A DNA stretch of 64,000 nucleotides from an uncultured Alphaproteobacteria bacterium (GCA_910577095.1 CAJTLY010000002.1:66619-130618), one strand, 5' to 3'; shown: positions 43,829 through 52,468, numbered from the stretch's first letter. The notes: a model not told the origin generated them from the sequence alone. Numbers and translations: made by a program.

Positions 43829-45481
43829 TCAGCCTCCATACCGCCAACTCCACCAGATCACCGCAAACCCCAGCAGAATAAACAAAATTGCCCCGCCGAG
43901 AGTTCCCGAATGAATACGGCGGAAAATAAAGATCATAAATTTCAGCGCATTTTGGACCGAATTGATAATCGTTCTTTCAATAAAAATGAAGTCCACCGTC
44001 AGCCACAAGACCCGGCCGATGACTTTTATCGGCGTAATGATCAGCAATTCGTAAAGCGTATTCAGATAATCCGCTTCCTGTACCGTATCACTCTCATACC
44101 AGCGGTCAAGTTTACGCAGGGGACGCACCGCAAACAACAACAACCAGCCGCCCAACACCGGAACCAGATAAAACGGTGCAATCCGAAAATAATATCCCAT
44201 TCCGGCGGCCATACACGCCACCGGCAGCCACATCAACGCCGGCGGATTATGCAGCATCGCCTGCACCCGTTCGTCAGCATGGCTTTCCCCGAGCAAAATC
44301 TGGCCGATGACGTGAGAAGACACGAGGCCAAACAACACAATATATCCCCACACCAACCGGATATTGTCCGGTTGCAACATCAGCAGCGCACTGAAATAAG
44401 CCGATAAAACCGCGACAATAAGCAAAAAAGTGAATTTGAGGTTTTTGATAAAACCGCCCATTTCCGACACTGTGTTTTCATTTGAGGCGGCAACACTGAT
44501 CAACAATAAAATTTGGCTGAACAAAAACGCTGCCATCAAAAGCATGGCAAAATCCAAAGAAGCCAACCGGCTGCCGAAAGCCGCAAAAGCATATACCAGT
44601 CCCCAAAACATCAGAGCAAAATAAACCGCTTTCTGACGAAGATTGTCAATAATCAGCGCTCCGTAAGCGCCCCACAAAATCGAAGCCAGCGCAAATATTT
44701 TCAACAACGGATACGAATAGGCCGAAATCGTCAAAAGCGACTCGGTTTTTAACAACAACAGATAGCCGGTTAACGGCGTGGCGGTAAATAAAATTAAATT
44801 CAGACGGTTAAAACCCAGCAACCGAAGGCCGGTATAAGTCCCCTGAAACAAAAACAGGCCGGTTTTAATAAAAATGCACAACAGCAGCATAATGGCCACA
44901 AAGTCTTTATGATGGCCGAGTCGCGCATAATCGGCCAACGGCCGGAGCTCAATGTTGCCGCTTTGTCCCAAAATAACCGCAAAAATGCTTACCAATCCGA
45001 TGTCAGCTAAAAAGTTGGCATAAATATACCTCTTTTTGGCTTCAACCTTATTGATAATACTGAACACCAGCACATCGGAAACGCCTACCGCCACCAGCAT
45101 TTGGATATAGTTTGCCGAAAAAACCAGCATCAGGGCAGACAACAGGTTAAGCAGCACCAGGCCGTTTAGAGCATTTTTGGCGGTCTCGGAACCAAAAGTG
45201 TTTTGCATCAATACCAACACGGCCAAAGCTAACAGTGCCGACACCAAATAAATATTATGAGCATTAATCGTAATTTCGAGATTTATCGACAGATTAGGGA
45301 TTTTGAGCCACGGATAAACCAGCCGGAAGTCGGGCGCGGCGCCCAACAGATAAAGCCGGTAAAGGAAATACATGACCGCCGCGGAAGAAAACAACGACCA
45401 CAAGACCGGCAGCCGGTTTTTCGGAACCAGTTCCGAAATCAGTCCGGCACCTAAAATCAAAAAGAGCAAATTTACCAGCAT
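43829..45481 (-). CDS. nuoL: NADH-quinone oxidoreductase subunit L-like, diverged
   Basis: 550 residues, shorter than the ~610 of canonical NuoL. Fold markers remain (NALNGLVLLNLLSALMLVFSANYIQML; NFLADIGLVSIF, equal to NRVGDFGF; LYELLIITPIKVIGRVLW C-terminal). The WEGVGLCSY Glu region reads VAVGVSDVL (~130-138). The [25 protein letters not shown] block is replaced by FQGTYTGLRLLGFNRLNLILFTATPLTG; a Lys (206) may still match the pumping Lys. nuoK or earlier nuo genes do not lie upstream. First gene of nuoL-M-N-birA-rnj. Confidence 0.8.
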   Translation of the reverse strand: MLVNLLFLILGAGLISELVPKNRLPVLWSLFSSAAVMYFLYRLYLLGAAPDFRLVYPWLKIPNLSINLEITINAHNIYLVSALLALAVLVLMQNTFGSETAKNALNGLVLLNLLSALMLVFSANYIQMLVAVGVSDVLVFSIINKVEAKKRYIYANFLADIGLVSIFAVILGQSGNIELRPLADYARLGHHKDFVAIMLLLCIFIKTGLFLFQGTYTGLRLLGFNRLNLILFTATPLTGYLLLLKTESLLTISAYSYPLLKIFALASILWGAYGALIIDNLRQKAVYFALMFWGLVYAFAAFGSRLASLDFAMLLMAAFLFSQILLLISVAASNENTVSEMGGFIKNLKFTFLLIVAVLSAYFSALLMLQPDNIRLVWGYIVLFGLVSSHVIGQILLGESHADERVQAMLHNPPALMWLPVACMAAGMGYYFRIAPFYLVPVLGGWLLLFAVRPLRKLDRWYESDTVQEADYLNTLYELLIITPIKVIGRVLWLTVDFIFIERTIINSVQNALKFMIFIFRRIHSGTLGGAILFILLGFAVIWWSWRYGG

Positions 45482-45527
45482 ATATTCTTCCGTCTTTTTA
45501 TATTACAGCTGTGTATAATAACAAGAA

Positions 45528-45550
45528 ATAAGGGCTTTTAAAGCCCTCAT
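45528..45550 (-). terminator. Weak hairpin between the small gene and nuoL
   Basis: AGGGCTTTTAAAGCCCT (45531-45547) is a perfect palindrome followed on the minus strand by TATTTCTT. It is a possible terminator for the gene ending at 45578. Confidence 0.45.
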
Positions 45551-45577
45551 CCAAATTATCGTTTATCGCCGCCCGTT

Positions 45578-45892
45578 TTATGCCAACGCCTGCAGGTTTT
45601 TAACCACACGGACCGGAACCTTGTATTCACGGGCTACGTCATCATTTTCAATTTCGACCATCAACACTTCGTTAACCGATTTTAACGGCATCCGTGCTTC
45701 GGCAGCAATAGAATTCAGCATGAAAGCGCTTTCGCGGCTGCGATACAACAGAGCCTGTTCGCCGCCGTCATAGACCAGACGCGGATTTTCCGGGCCTCCC
45801 TCGCGGTATTCGATAATAATCAGTATCTCTCCGGCAGCATTCTGCAGCATATCATAACGTCCGGCCTGCTGTGAATTCTTACTATCTGACAT
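45578..45892 (-). CDS. Small protein of unknown function
   Basis: 104 residues, no signal peptide or membrane segment. It has a beta-strand start (GEILIIIEYREGGPENPRLVYDGGEQALLYRSRESAFMLNSI, ~21-62) and a charged C-terminus ending in LQALA. Composition matches neighbouring genes. It sits upstream of nuoL in the same direction but is separated by a palindrome. No family recognised. Confidence 0.65.
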   Translation of the reverse strand: MSDSKNSQQAGRYDMLQNAAGEILIIIEYREGGPENPRLVYDGGEQALLYRSRESAFMLNSIAAEARMPLKSVNEVLMVEIENDDVAREYKVPVRVVKNLQALA

Positions 45893-46005
45893 ATCCCAAA
45901 TCCTTAAAACAAAGTTTAATAATCAAATTTGAAATGGATGATAACATACAATTTTTAACAAATAAACTATTTTTTACAATTTTTAATTTTTTTGAATTTT
46001 TTTTA

Positions 46006-46034
46006 TTGACTAACTGTTTTTTATCTATTATACC
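46006..46034 (+). promoter_or_regulatory. Promoter of tRNA-Lys
   Basis: TTGACT (46006-46011), a 17-base spacer and TATACC (46029-46034), with the expected start site about 12 bases before the mature tRNA 5' end. It follows a long AT-rich tract (45930-46030). Confidence 0.6.
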
Positions 46035-46052
46035 TTGCTTCGTTATTGATGA

Positions 46053-46128
46053 GGGCCCGTAGCTCAGTCGGTAGAGCATTTGACTTTTAATCAAAGGGTC
46101 ATGGGTTCGAATCCCGTCGGGCTCACCA
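46053..46128 (+). tRNA. tRNA-Lys (anticodon TTT)
   Basis: 76 bases with a full cloverleaf: acceptor GGGCCCG pairs with CGGGCTC (one G-U), D arm AGCTCAG..GAGC, anticodon stem TTTGA/TCAAA with loop CTTTTAA (anticodon TTT), T arm GGGTTCGAATCCC. The CCA end is encoded. No duplicated 3' end was found downstream, so there is no sign of an integrated element. Confidence 0.97.
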
Positions 46129-46132
46129 ATAC

Positions 46133-46166
46133 AAGCGGCAGGTATAAAAACTGCCGTTTTTCTTTT
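46133..46166 (+). terminator. Terminator of tRNA-Lys
   Basis: CGGCAG (46136-46141) pairs with CTGCCG (46151-46156), followed by TTTTTCTTTT. Confidence 0.75.
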
Positions 46167-46598
46167 GTAAATCAATCAGTTAATTTTGAACTCAATAAAA
46201 ATTGCTTTTAATAATTACCTTAATTAAAATTAAGTACTTTAAGGTTTAATAAGGTGGTTGACAAAATAAAACAAAGTGCGGTTGAAACACTAAAATTACT
46301 TTGACAATTCAAGTGATATATTGCTTTGTACTTGTTTTGCTATTATTGCAGTAGGCAAAAATGCACGTAAGACGTGTATCGACAAGACTGGTGCGAACAA
46401 ACCCGGCAGCAACTGCAAAATTTGGATTAAGCTTATTCAACGAATTATCCGCAAAAGATCACCCGCATCAACGGCAGGTTAAATTTTACCCTTTAATTCG
46501 GCAGAAACAAACACCTGCCGAATTTCAACACGATTTTTCTTTTTTATTTTCCGTTTTTATCTTATCCTGCAAGCATAATAAACACATAAGGAACCAAA
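46167..46598 (+). promoter_or_regulatory. Long AT-rich leader region before the acetyltransferase, with a possible attenuator
   Basis: About 430 bases without a convincing ORF. TTGACA at 46301-46306 with TTTGTA 18 bases on could be a promoter (another TTGACA is at 46258). Near the 3' end two stems exclude each other: AATTCGGCAG (46495-46504) with CTGCCGAATT (46515-46524), and CGGCAGGT (46472-46479) with ACCTGCCG (46513-46520). A T-rich run follows at 46534-46546. This resembles terminator/antiterminator switching. Confidence 0.35.
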
Positions 46599-47153
46599 AT
46601 GAAATCAGAAAAAGAGAAAATGCTTGCGGGCGAAGCTTTCAAAACAAACGATGCCGAACTGATGCAAGATAAAAGCGATGCCCGTACTTTAGCCGAAAGA
46701 TTTAATCGATCTTCCGAAGATGAAATCATTTTAAGGAAACAACTCCTACGACAACTCTTCGGAAAATGCGGCGAAAATATCATGATCAAACCGCCGTTTC
46801 ATTGTGATTATGGTTATAATATTTTTTTAGGTGAAAAATTTTTTGCCAATTTTGATTGCGTTTTTCTTGACGCTGCACCGATTATCATCGGCGATAACTG
46901 TATGATCGGACCTAAAACCTGCATTTATGCAATTTCTCATCCGCTGACGCCGGATGAAAGAGCCGAGGGAATAGGTTTGCCGAAAAAAGTGACAATCGGC
47001 GATAATGTTTGGATCGGCGGCGGTGTAACCATTCTTCCGGGAGTTTCGTTGGGCAACAATGTTGTTGTCGGCGCAGGGAGCGTGGTGACTAAATCTTTTC
47101 CGGATAATGTTGTCATTGCCGGAAATCCTGCCCGCGTCATCAAAGAAATGTAA
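46599..47153 (+). CDS. Sugar O-acetyltransferase, maltose/galactoside type
   Basis: 184 residues. Left-handed beta-helix acetyltransferase of the Maa/LacA type: N-terminal MKSEKEKMLAGEAF helix, FHCDYGYNIFLGEKFFANFDCVFLDAAPI, catalytic His in YAISHPLTPDERAEG, hexapeptide repeats (TIGDNVWIGGGVTILPGVSLGNNVVVGAGSVV) and GNPARVIKEM end. It acetylates a sugar hydroxyl using acetyl-CoA; the acceptor is unknown. The gene follows a long AT-rich leader and has a lower GC content at its start than its neighbours, which hints at acquisition, though this is weak. Confidence 0.9.
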   Translation: MKSEKEKMLAGEAFKTNDAELMQDKSDARTLAERFNRSSEDEIILRKQLLRQLFGKCGENIMIKPPFHCDYGYNIFLGEKFFANFDCVFLDAAPIIIGDNCMIGPKTCIYAISHPLTPDERAEGIGLPKKVTIGDNVWIGGGVTILPGVSLGNNVVVGAGSVVTKSFPDNVVIAGNPARVIKEM

Positions 47154-47290
47154 GAGCGATAAAAAAGAAATCACCGGCTGTCAAACGCCGATTATTATTC
47201 CGAAACGCAACAGAGAATACATAAACCGGCAGCACGTAAAGACAACATATTTATCCGAAATTATCCCGCGAAAGCCGTTAAATTGCAGAT

Positions 47291-48721
47291 TTACCAACGA
47301 CAGTTATCGCGACCCCAAGGGCGCGGGCCGTAAGTTTCCGGTTCGGCAGTCGTCGGCTGGGGTTTTTGCTGTTCTTTGAGCAACTCGGCGGCATTGAGAT
47401 TTTGCAGATAATCGGTCAGTTCCTTTTGACGTTCGGCATCAGAAGAAGTTTGATTGAGGCAACGGCACACCGCATTGATTTCGGCTTCGCTGAGACCGGT
47501 TTTGTCTTCAATCTTGACGGCCAGACGGCGCCGTACTTCTTGTTTTATGTTTTCGGGCAAACAACTCACTTTATCCATTTCGACATATTTTTCCAGCCCG
47601 CTTAACAACGGCAGTCCCAACTCCCGGATCCCCGGGTTATTGCCGACAGCAGCCCAAATGTCGCGAATTCGTTTTTTCAGTTCCACCCGGTCACCGACGA
47701 CGATGCCGCCGATATCCGTGTCGTCCAAATTATATAATCCGGCCGTGACCAACTGAGCCTGATAACCTTTGGCATATTGTTCGGTCCACATTTTGCAGGT
47801 GCCCCGCACCATCAGTTTTTGTCCTTCGGGACCGAGCGGATCCATTCCGGCAGCCACCGCCTGCTGGAAAAAGGCAAAATGAATATCGCCCTGATCAAAA
47901 ACCTGCAGGGCTCTTTGCGCCGGAACACCCTGTTCAATTTTTTGCCGGTAATAACAGATGCACAAATACAACTCAGAAGCAACGGCAGCCATTTCGTCGT
48001 TCATATTGACAATCGCGCGTTGTTCCGGACTGATGCCGGGACCGTAGACATGTTGACGGTCGGCATATTCATGACCGCGTTCGTGCAACCGGGTTCTCGG
48101 CATTGCACAATTTACCTTCGAGATAATGGCTTCGTCTTTGGCCGACAAGGTCTCATTTTTGCCTTTAACCAGCTTATTGAGATTGATGCTTTTACTGCTG
48201 AAACTGTAACCGCCCAAACGCACGCCGCCGTCTGGACAACGCACTTCGGAAAGCGTTTTCCGGCGGATAATAACTTTGCCGGCATTTTCCCTATAAAAAG
48301 CTTCGCGCTGACGACGAATATACGCTGCTTTGAGATCTCCGGCATGTTTGGCATCGACGATCATGCGGGTTTTCGGCCCCATGCTGACCACCCGGATTTT
48401 TCCTTTGCGGTCTTTTGCCGCTTTCAATCCCATTTTTTGGGCAAGTTGATATTCGTCATTTTCGGTCGTTTGCGCATAATCCAGATAATCGGCCGTATCT
48501 TCACGGTTTGCCGCATCCGCGTTCATCTCTTCAACATCCAGAAAATGCTCGTTGTCGGCAACCTTCGGATCCTGCAACGCCGTTTTCTCCGCTTTGGCCG
48601 AACCGGCACTCAGTGCCATCGCCAGCGACAAAGTTTCAACCGCCGTCTTGGACGCACCCAAACGGCTGACGGCATTTTGCACTTTTTTCATCAAATTTTC
48701 AAAAGACGTTTTGTCAGACAT
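47291..48721 (-). CDS. Protein with HExxH motif, possible zinc metallopeptidase
   Basis: 476 residues with no standard signal peptide. Residues 213-217 are H-E-R-G-H in RLHERGHEYADRQH, with a downstream acidic segment (NMNDEMAAVASEL, ~239-251) that could give the third zinc ligand. The N-terminal part has a small-residue stretch (LSLAMALSAGSAKA, ~31-44) that might be a cleavable or anchoring segment after a charged start. The rest is mostly helical and unrecognised, with a proline-rich C-terminus. Converges on the acetyltransferase gene. Protease activity is inference from the motif only. Confidence 0.7.
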   Translation of the reverse strand: MSDKTSFENLMKKVQNAVSRLGASKTAVETLSLAMALSAGSAKAEKTALQDPKVADNEHFLDVEEMNADAANREDTADYLDYAQTTENDEYQLAQKMGLKAAKDRKGKIRVVSMGPKTRMIVDAKHAGDLKAAYIRRQREAFYRENAGKVIIRRKTLSEVRCPDGGVRLGGYSFSSKSINLNKLVKGKNETLSAKDEAIISKVNCAMPRTRLHERGHEYADRQHVYGPGISPEQRAIVNMNDEMAAVASELYLCICYYRQKIEQGVPAQRALQVFDQGDIHFAFFQQAVAAGMDPLGPEGQKLMVRGTCKMWTEQYAKGYQAQLVTAGLYNLDDTDIGGIVVGDRVELKKRIRDIWAAVGNNPGIRELGLPLLSGLEKYVEMDKVSCLPENIKQEVRRRLAVKIEDKTGLSEAEINAVCRCLNQTSSDAERQKELTDYLQNLNAAELLKEQQKPQPTTAEPETYGPRPWGRDNCRW

Positions 48722-48815
48722 ATCCCATTTTTCCCAACTTCTTACTCTTTATACACATATTTTTGTCCAAAATCAATTCATTTTTGCGGTTAGGCTTAAA
48801 ATCAATATCTTTCAT

Positions 48816-48847
48816 ATAAAAAACTCCCGTTTAAGGGAGTTTTTTTA
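48816..48847 (-). terminator. Terminator after the 48867 gene
   Basis: AACTCCC pairs with GGGAGTT around GTTTAA, with A/T runs on both sides and TTTTTT on the minus strand. It lies 20 bases past the stop at 48867. Confidence 0.8.
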
Positions 48848-48866
48848 CAGAACGTTAAAGGCGTCG

Positions 48867-49451
48867 TCAACTTTCGGGCGGCGCGTTTTTCAGTACTTTG
48901 TCCAACGCCAGGATACCGTCCAGCAGGGCATCTTGTTCCTGTTCGTTTTTCGCGGCGGGCAACAGGCTCTTCAGATAGGCGCGGTGCTCTTTTATTTCCT
49001 CGAAACTCGACAGAAAGTTTTTACCCGGCTGATAGTCGTCTATCCCGAAAACAATCGCGCAGGCATTGTAGATACACTGCCAGAAAGGATCGGCAGCTCC
49101 TGTTTCGGCATAGCAGACATCAAGATAGGCAAAGGCCAGGTACAAAAGCCGAACCAGTTCCTCCTGATCCCGAATTTCCCCGGTTTCCGTCACTTTCTGA
49201 CAGATTTCAACCGCCTGCACCCCGGCAAACTCTTCGTTTTCCTCCAACAAAAGAGTGATATACTCCTTCGCCGTGATCCAGAATTCTTCCACAGCCTCCG
49301 GCTTTGTTTCAACCGACGCAGCCCCCATTTTGAAGAACTTGTCGGCAAGCGCATAGGCATATGCATAGTCAAACACCGAATATTCGCCCGGATCGGCAAC
49401 AATATCAGCGATGTGAGACTGAGCTTGAAAAGATGTTATTACTCTGTTCAT
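48867..49451 (-). CDS. Acidic cytoplasmic protein of unknown function
   Basis: 194 residues, acidic, helix-rich, no signal peptide. Recognisable only by composition: FDYAYAYALADKFFKMG, VEEFWITAKEYITLLLEENEEF, LVRLLYLAFAYLDVCYAETG. The pattern of helical pairs could be a repeat-type fold. It is separately transcribed, with its own terminator, upstream of the HExxH gene but in the same direction. No function can be given. Confidence 0.65.
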   Translation of the reverse strand: MNRVITSFQAQSHIADIVADPGEYSVFDYAYAYALADKFFKMGAASVETKPEAVEEFWITAKEYITLLLEENEEFAGVQAVEICQKVTETGEIRDQEELVRLLYLAFAYLDVCYAETGAADPFWQCIYNACAIVFGIDDYQPGKNFLSSFEEIKEHRAYLKSLLPAAKNEQEQDALLDGILALDKVLKNAPPES

Positions 49452-49624
49452 AAGCCATATTATAAAAATTACACAATATAATTAAGATCTCGGTTTTATG
49501 GTAATTGTTTTTGTCAAATATGTCAACCAAATAAGACTTTATAAAAAGAATGTCAAGCCGTCTCAATAACAATCCCGTTTACAGTCACGACAGCTTCGGT
49601 TATGATTTATTGAAAGGAATCAAA

Positions 49625-49975
49625 ATGGTTACGGAAGATATATTCGAACGCTTAAACCGGTCTGATTTTCGTCGGCGTTTCCGGTTGCGGACGGCCGAAA
49701 TATTATATGTGCGGCAAAAAGGAACGGCGGTTACCCGCAAACATGCCGAAGACTTTATTTCCAAACGGCTGGTCCCGGCACAGATTGCCAACGACGGCAA
49801 ACAAACGCCGATGTGCGGGCATCCGGTTTTTATTGCCCAGCACGCAACCGCAACCTGTTGCCGGCAATGCCTGTACAAATGGCATCGCATTTCTCCCGGC
49901 ATTGAACTGACCGTCGAACAACAGCGCTATGTCGTTGACCTGATTATGGAATGGATTTGTCGGCAAAGCCGCTGA
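49625..49975 (+). CDS. DUF4186 family protein
   Basis: 116 residues from the ATG at 49625, chosen because AAAGGA lies just upstream; an earlier ATG would add 25 unconserved residues. The family core is clear: KHAEDFISKRLVPAQIANDGKQTPMCGHPVFIAQHATATCCRQCLYKWH, with a CC-x-x-C and a conserved His-rich segment that look like metal ligands. Function of DUF4186 is unknown. It converges on the arsR-type gene with a four-base gap between stop codons. Confidence 0.85.
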   Translation: MVTEDIFERLNRSDFRRRFRLRTAEILYVRQKGTAVTRKHAEDFISKRLVPAQIANDGKQTPMCGHPVFIAQHATATCCRQCLYKWHRISPGIELTVEQQRYVVDLIMEWICRQSR

Positions 49976-49979
49976 TGTT

Positions 49980-50330
49980 TTATTCGCACATATGCTCAAG
50001 CGCTTTTTCCCAAATAATCCGCACATGGTCGTCATTGAGAGAATAGCATACGTTTTTGCCTTTTTTATCGGCACGGACAAGCTTGGCGGTACGCAAAATT
50101 TTCAGTTGGTGAGAAACCGCGGACTTGGTCATATTCAGCAAAACAGCCAGATCACTGACGCAAAACGATTGTTTTTCCAACGCCCACAGAATATTAATCC
50201 GGGTCGGATCTCCCATCACCTTAAAAAAATCGGAAAGGCCATACAACAAGTTTTCTTCCGGCATTTGCGGACGGATATCTTCAACAATCTGCGGATTTAA
50301 GGCTGTACAGTCGGCGACATTATTTTCCAT
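49980..50330 (-). CDS. ArsR/SmtB-family metal-sensing repressor
   Basis: 116 residues. Winged helix with the recognition region LLNMTKSAVSHQLKILRTAKLV (~64-85). The C-terminal alpha-5 helix has the SmtB/CzrA zinc site in the right spacing: Asp100-x-His102 and, eleven residues on, His113-x-x-Glu116. An N-terminal Cys (C8) is present, but no CadC-type ELCVCDL Cys pair. It is divergent from a P-type ATPase gene with two operator-like palindromes in between, so it should repress that pump and release on zinc or a similar ion. Confidence 0.9.
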   Translation of the reverse strand: MENNVADCTALNPQIVEDIRPQMPEENLLYGLSDFFKVMGDPTRINILWALEKQSFCVSDLAVLLNMTKSAVSHQLKILRTAKLVRADKKGKNVCYSLNDDHVRIIWEKALEHMCE

Positions 50331-50410
50331 TTGGCTTCTCTCCGGTTGTTTTCATAAAGCCAGAATAATCAAATCGTTTGGGAAGTACAAGCATTTTTAT
50401 TATTTTGTTA

Positions 50411-50469
50411 TTGACAATTGAACAATTGTTCAACTATTATAATATTAATACAGTTGAACAACCATTCAA
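50411..50469 (+). promoter_or_regulatory. Metal-responsive promoter and operators of the P-type ATPase
   Basis: Two ArsR/SmtB-type dyads: TTGAACAATTGTTCAA (50418-50433, perfect palindrome) and TTGAACAACCATTCAA (50454-50469). The first lies between -35 TTGACA (50411-50416) and -10 TATTAT (50435-50440, 18-base spacer; TATAAT at 50438 gives 21). The second covers the start region. Binding of the divergent repressor here would block transcription. Confidence 0.8.
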
Positions 50470-50483
50470 ATAAGGATGACATC

Positions 50484-52379
50484 ATGTGCAATCATCACCA
50501 TCATCATTGTACGGACAACCGTTGCGGCTGCTGCCATCATCAATCCGAAAACAGACACATGCTTTACCGAATTGCCGGTGCAATGATTTTATCGGCTGCA
50601 GCGTTCAGCGGTCTGCCTGCCCCCTCATGGCAAATCGGTCTGTTTATTGCCGCTTACTTTACCGCCGGCTGGGACATTGTCTTGCTTGCCTTGAAAAATT
50701 TATTGCACGGCGCATGGTTGGATGAAAATGCACTGATGACAATTGCCACCGTCGGCGCTTTGGCGATCGGCGAATACCCGGAAGCGGTTCTGGTAATGAT
50801 TCTGTATCAAAGCGGGGAGTATTTTCAACACAAGGCGGTTGAAAAGTCCAAACGTTCAATTGCCCGCCTGATGGACATTCGCCCCGATTCCGCTACTGCG
50901 GAAGAGAACGGCACCTTGGTCCGAAAAACCCCCGCGGAGGTAGCCGTCGGTACGGTTATCGTGGTAAAAAGCGGTGAAAAAATCCCGTTGGACGGCATTG
51001 TTATCAGTGGTGAAGCTGCCGTTGACACCTCGGCATTGACCGGAGAATCACTGCCGCGCACCCTGCATCCGGGCGATCAGGCTTTGAGCGGATGCATCAA
51101 CACCAACGGCGTTCTGAAAATAAAAGTCAACAAAAGCTTCGGCGAATCGACGGCAGCCAAAATTCTGGAACTGGTTGAACACGCCGATGCGCGCAAAGCC
51201 CGCACCGAAAAGTTTATTACCCGTTTTGCACGCTGCTATACCCCCGCCGTGGTCGGTGCTGCCGTTTTGCTGGCGGTATTGCCGCCGTTGATCATGCCGG
51301 AAGCCTCTTTTTCGCAATGGCTGCAACGGGCCCTGACATTTTTGGTGATTTCGTGCCCCTGCGCACTGGTCATTTCGGTACCGCTAACCTTCTTTGCCGG
51401 TATCGGCGGCGCTTCGCGCAACGGCATTTTAATCAAAGGCAGCAATTATCTGGAAACCCTTTCGCGTACCGGAACCGTTGTTTTTGACAAGACCGGCACC
51501 CTCACCCGCGGCGTTTTCGAAGTATCGCGAATTATACCGCAAGACGGCGCGGAAAAGCAGGAACTGCTCGAAGCTGCCGTGGCGGCAGAAAACATTTCCA
51601 ACCATCCGATTGCCTTGTCGATTCGCCGGACAATGCCGTCAACTGACCCGACCGCCATTGAGGGAAAAGCGGAAGAACTTGCCGGAATGGGGGTACGGCT
51701 GACTGTCGGCAACAACGAAATTCTGGCCGGAAATTTAAAGATGATGCAAGAGTTTAAAATCGCGGCCGTGCCGCAACCGGTCAACGGCACCGTTGTCTAT
51801 GTGGCCAAAAATCAGCGTTATCTCGGCGCATTGGTTATTTCCGACCAAATCAAAGATACGGCGGAAAATGCCGTCCGACGTTTGCACCGAATGGGAATCG
51901 ACACCGTTATGCTGAGCGGCGACACATTGCAAACCGCCGAAGATGTCACCCGTCAACTCGGTATTGACACTTTCCGCGCCGGTTTGCTGCCGGGACAGAA
52001 AGTGGCAGAGCTGGAAAAACTGATCGCCCAAAGCGGTTCCGAAAGCGTCGTTTTTGTCGGCGACGGTATTAACGATGCACCGGTTCTTACTCGCGCCGAC
52101 GTCGGAATTGCCATGGGGGCGCTCGGTTCCGACGCCGCCGTCGAAGCTGCCGACGCCGTCATTATGGACGACAACCCCGAAAGAATTGCCGAAGCAATCA
52201 AAGCATCCCGCAAAACCATGAACATTGTCCGTCAAAACATTATTTTGGCACTGGCTGTCAAAGGCATTTTCCTGTTGTTGGGCGCCGCGGGACTGATGAC
52301 CATGTGGGGAGCCGTTTTTGCCGACGTCGGCGTCACCGTGCTCGCCGTTCTCAATGCTTTGCGGGCACTGAAGGCCTGA
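50484..52379 (+). CDS. Heavy-metal P1B-type ATPase (ZntA/CadA-like exporter)
   Basis: 631 residues from the ATG at 50484, with AAGGA upstream. Instead of a CxxC domain, the N-terminus is a short His/Cys-rich tail (MCNHHHHHC, CGCCHHQ). Membrane helices flank the metal-site CPC motif at Cys291-Pro-Cys293 (SCPCAL). Actuator motif TGES, phosphorylated Asp335 in DKTGTLT, HP motif (NISNHPIALS) and hinge VGDGINDAP are present. The CPC type and the SmtB-like repressor point to Zn/Cd/Pb export. Divergent from and regulated by the ArsR-type gene (inferred). Confidence 0.95.
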   Translation: MCNHHHHHCTDNRCGCCHHQSENRHMLYRIAGAMILSAAAFSGLPAPSWQIGLFIAAYFTAGWDIVLLALKNLLHGAWLDENALMTIATVGALAIGEYPEAVLVMILYQSGEYFQHKAVEKSKRSIARLMDIRPDSATAEENGTLVRKTPAEVAVGTVIVVKSGEKIPLDGIVISGEAAVDTSALTGESLPRTLHPGDQALSGCINTNGVLKIKVNKSFGESTAAKILELVEHADARKARTEKFITRFARCYTPAVVGAAVLLAVLPPLIMPEASFSQWLQRALTFLVISCPCALVISVPLTFFAGIGGASRNGILIKGSNYLETLSRTGTVVFDKTGTLTRGVFEVSRIIPQDGAEKQELLEAAVAAENISNHPIALSIRRTMPSTDPTAIEGKAEELAGMGVRLTVGNNEILAGNLKMMQEFKIAAVPQPVNGTVVYVAKNQRYLGALVISDQIKDTAENAVRRLHRMGIDTVMLSGDTLQTAEDVTRQLGIDTFRAGLLPGQKVAELEKLIAQSGSESVVFVGDGINDAPVLTRADVGIAMGALGSDAAVEAADAVIMDDNPERIAEAIKASRKTMNIVRQNIILALAVKGIFLLLGAAGLMTMWGAVFADVGVTVLAVLNALRALKA

Positions 52380-52468
52380 TATTTTGACGAGGTCCTCTTG
52401 ATAAGCGCCGCAAGGCGGCTTACCTGATTAGACATGGCTTTGTTTAACCGAATCATAGGAGATTTACC

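Noticed and set aside
46361..46672. 103-codon ORF in the leader of the acetyltransferase
   Set aside because: Overlaps the real gene in another frame, has no ribosome site and no protein-like pattern beyond the start.
46053..47153. Genomic island integrated at tRNA-Lys
   Set aside because: No copy of the tRNA 3' end, no integrase and only one possibly foreign gene follow it.
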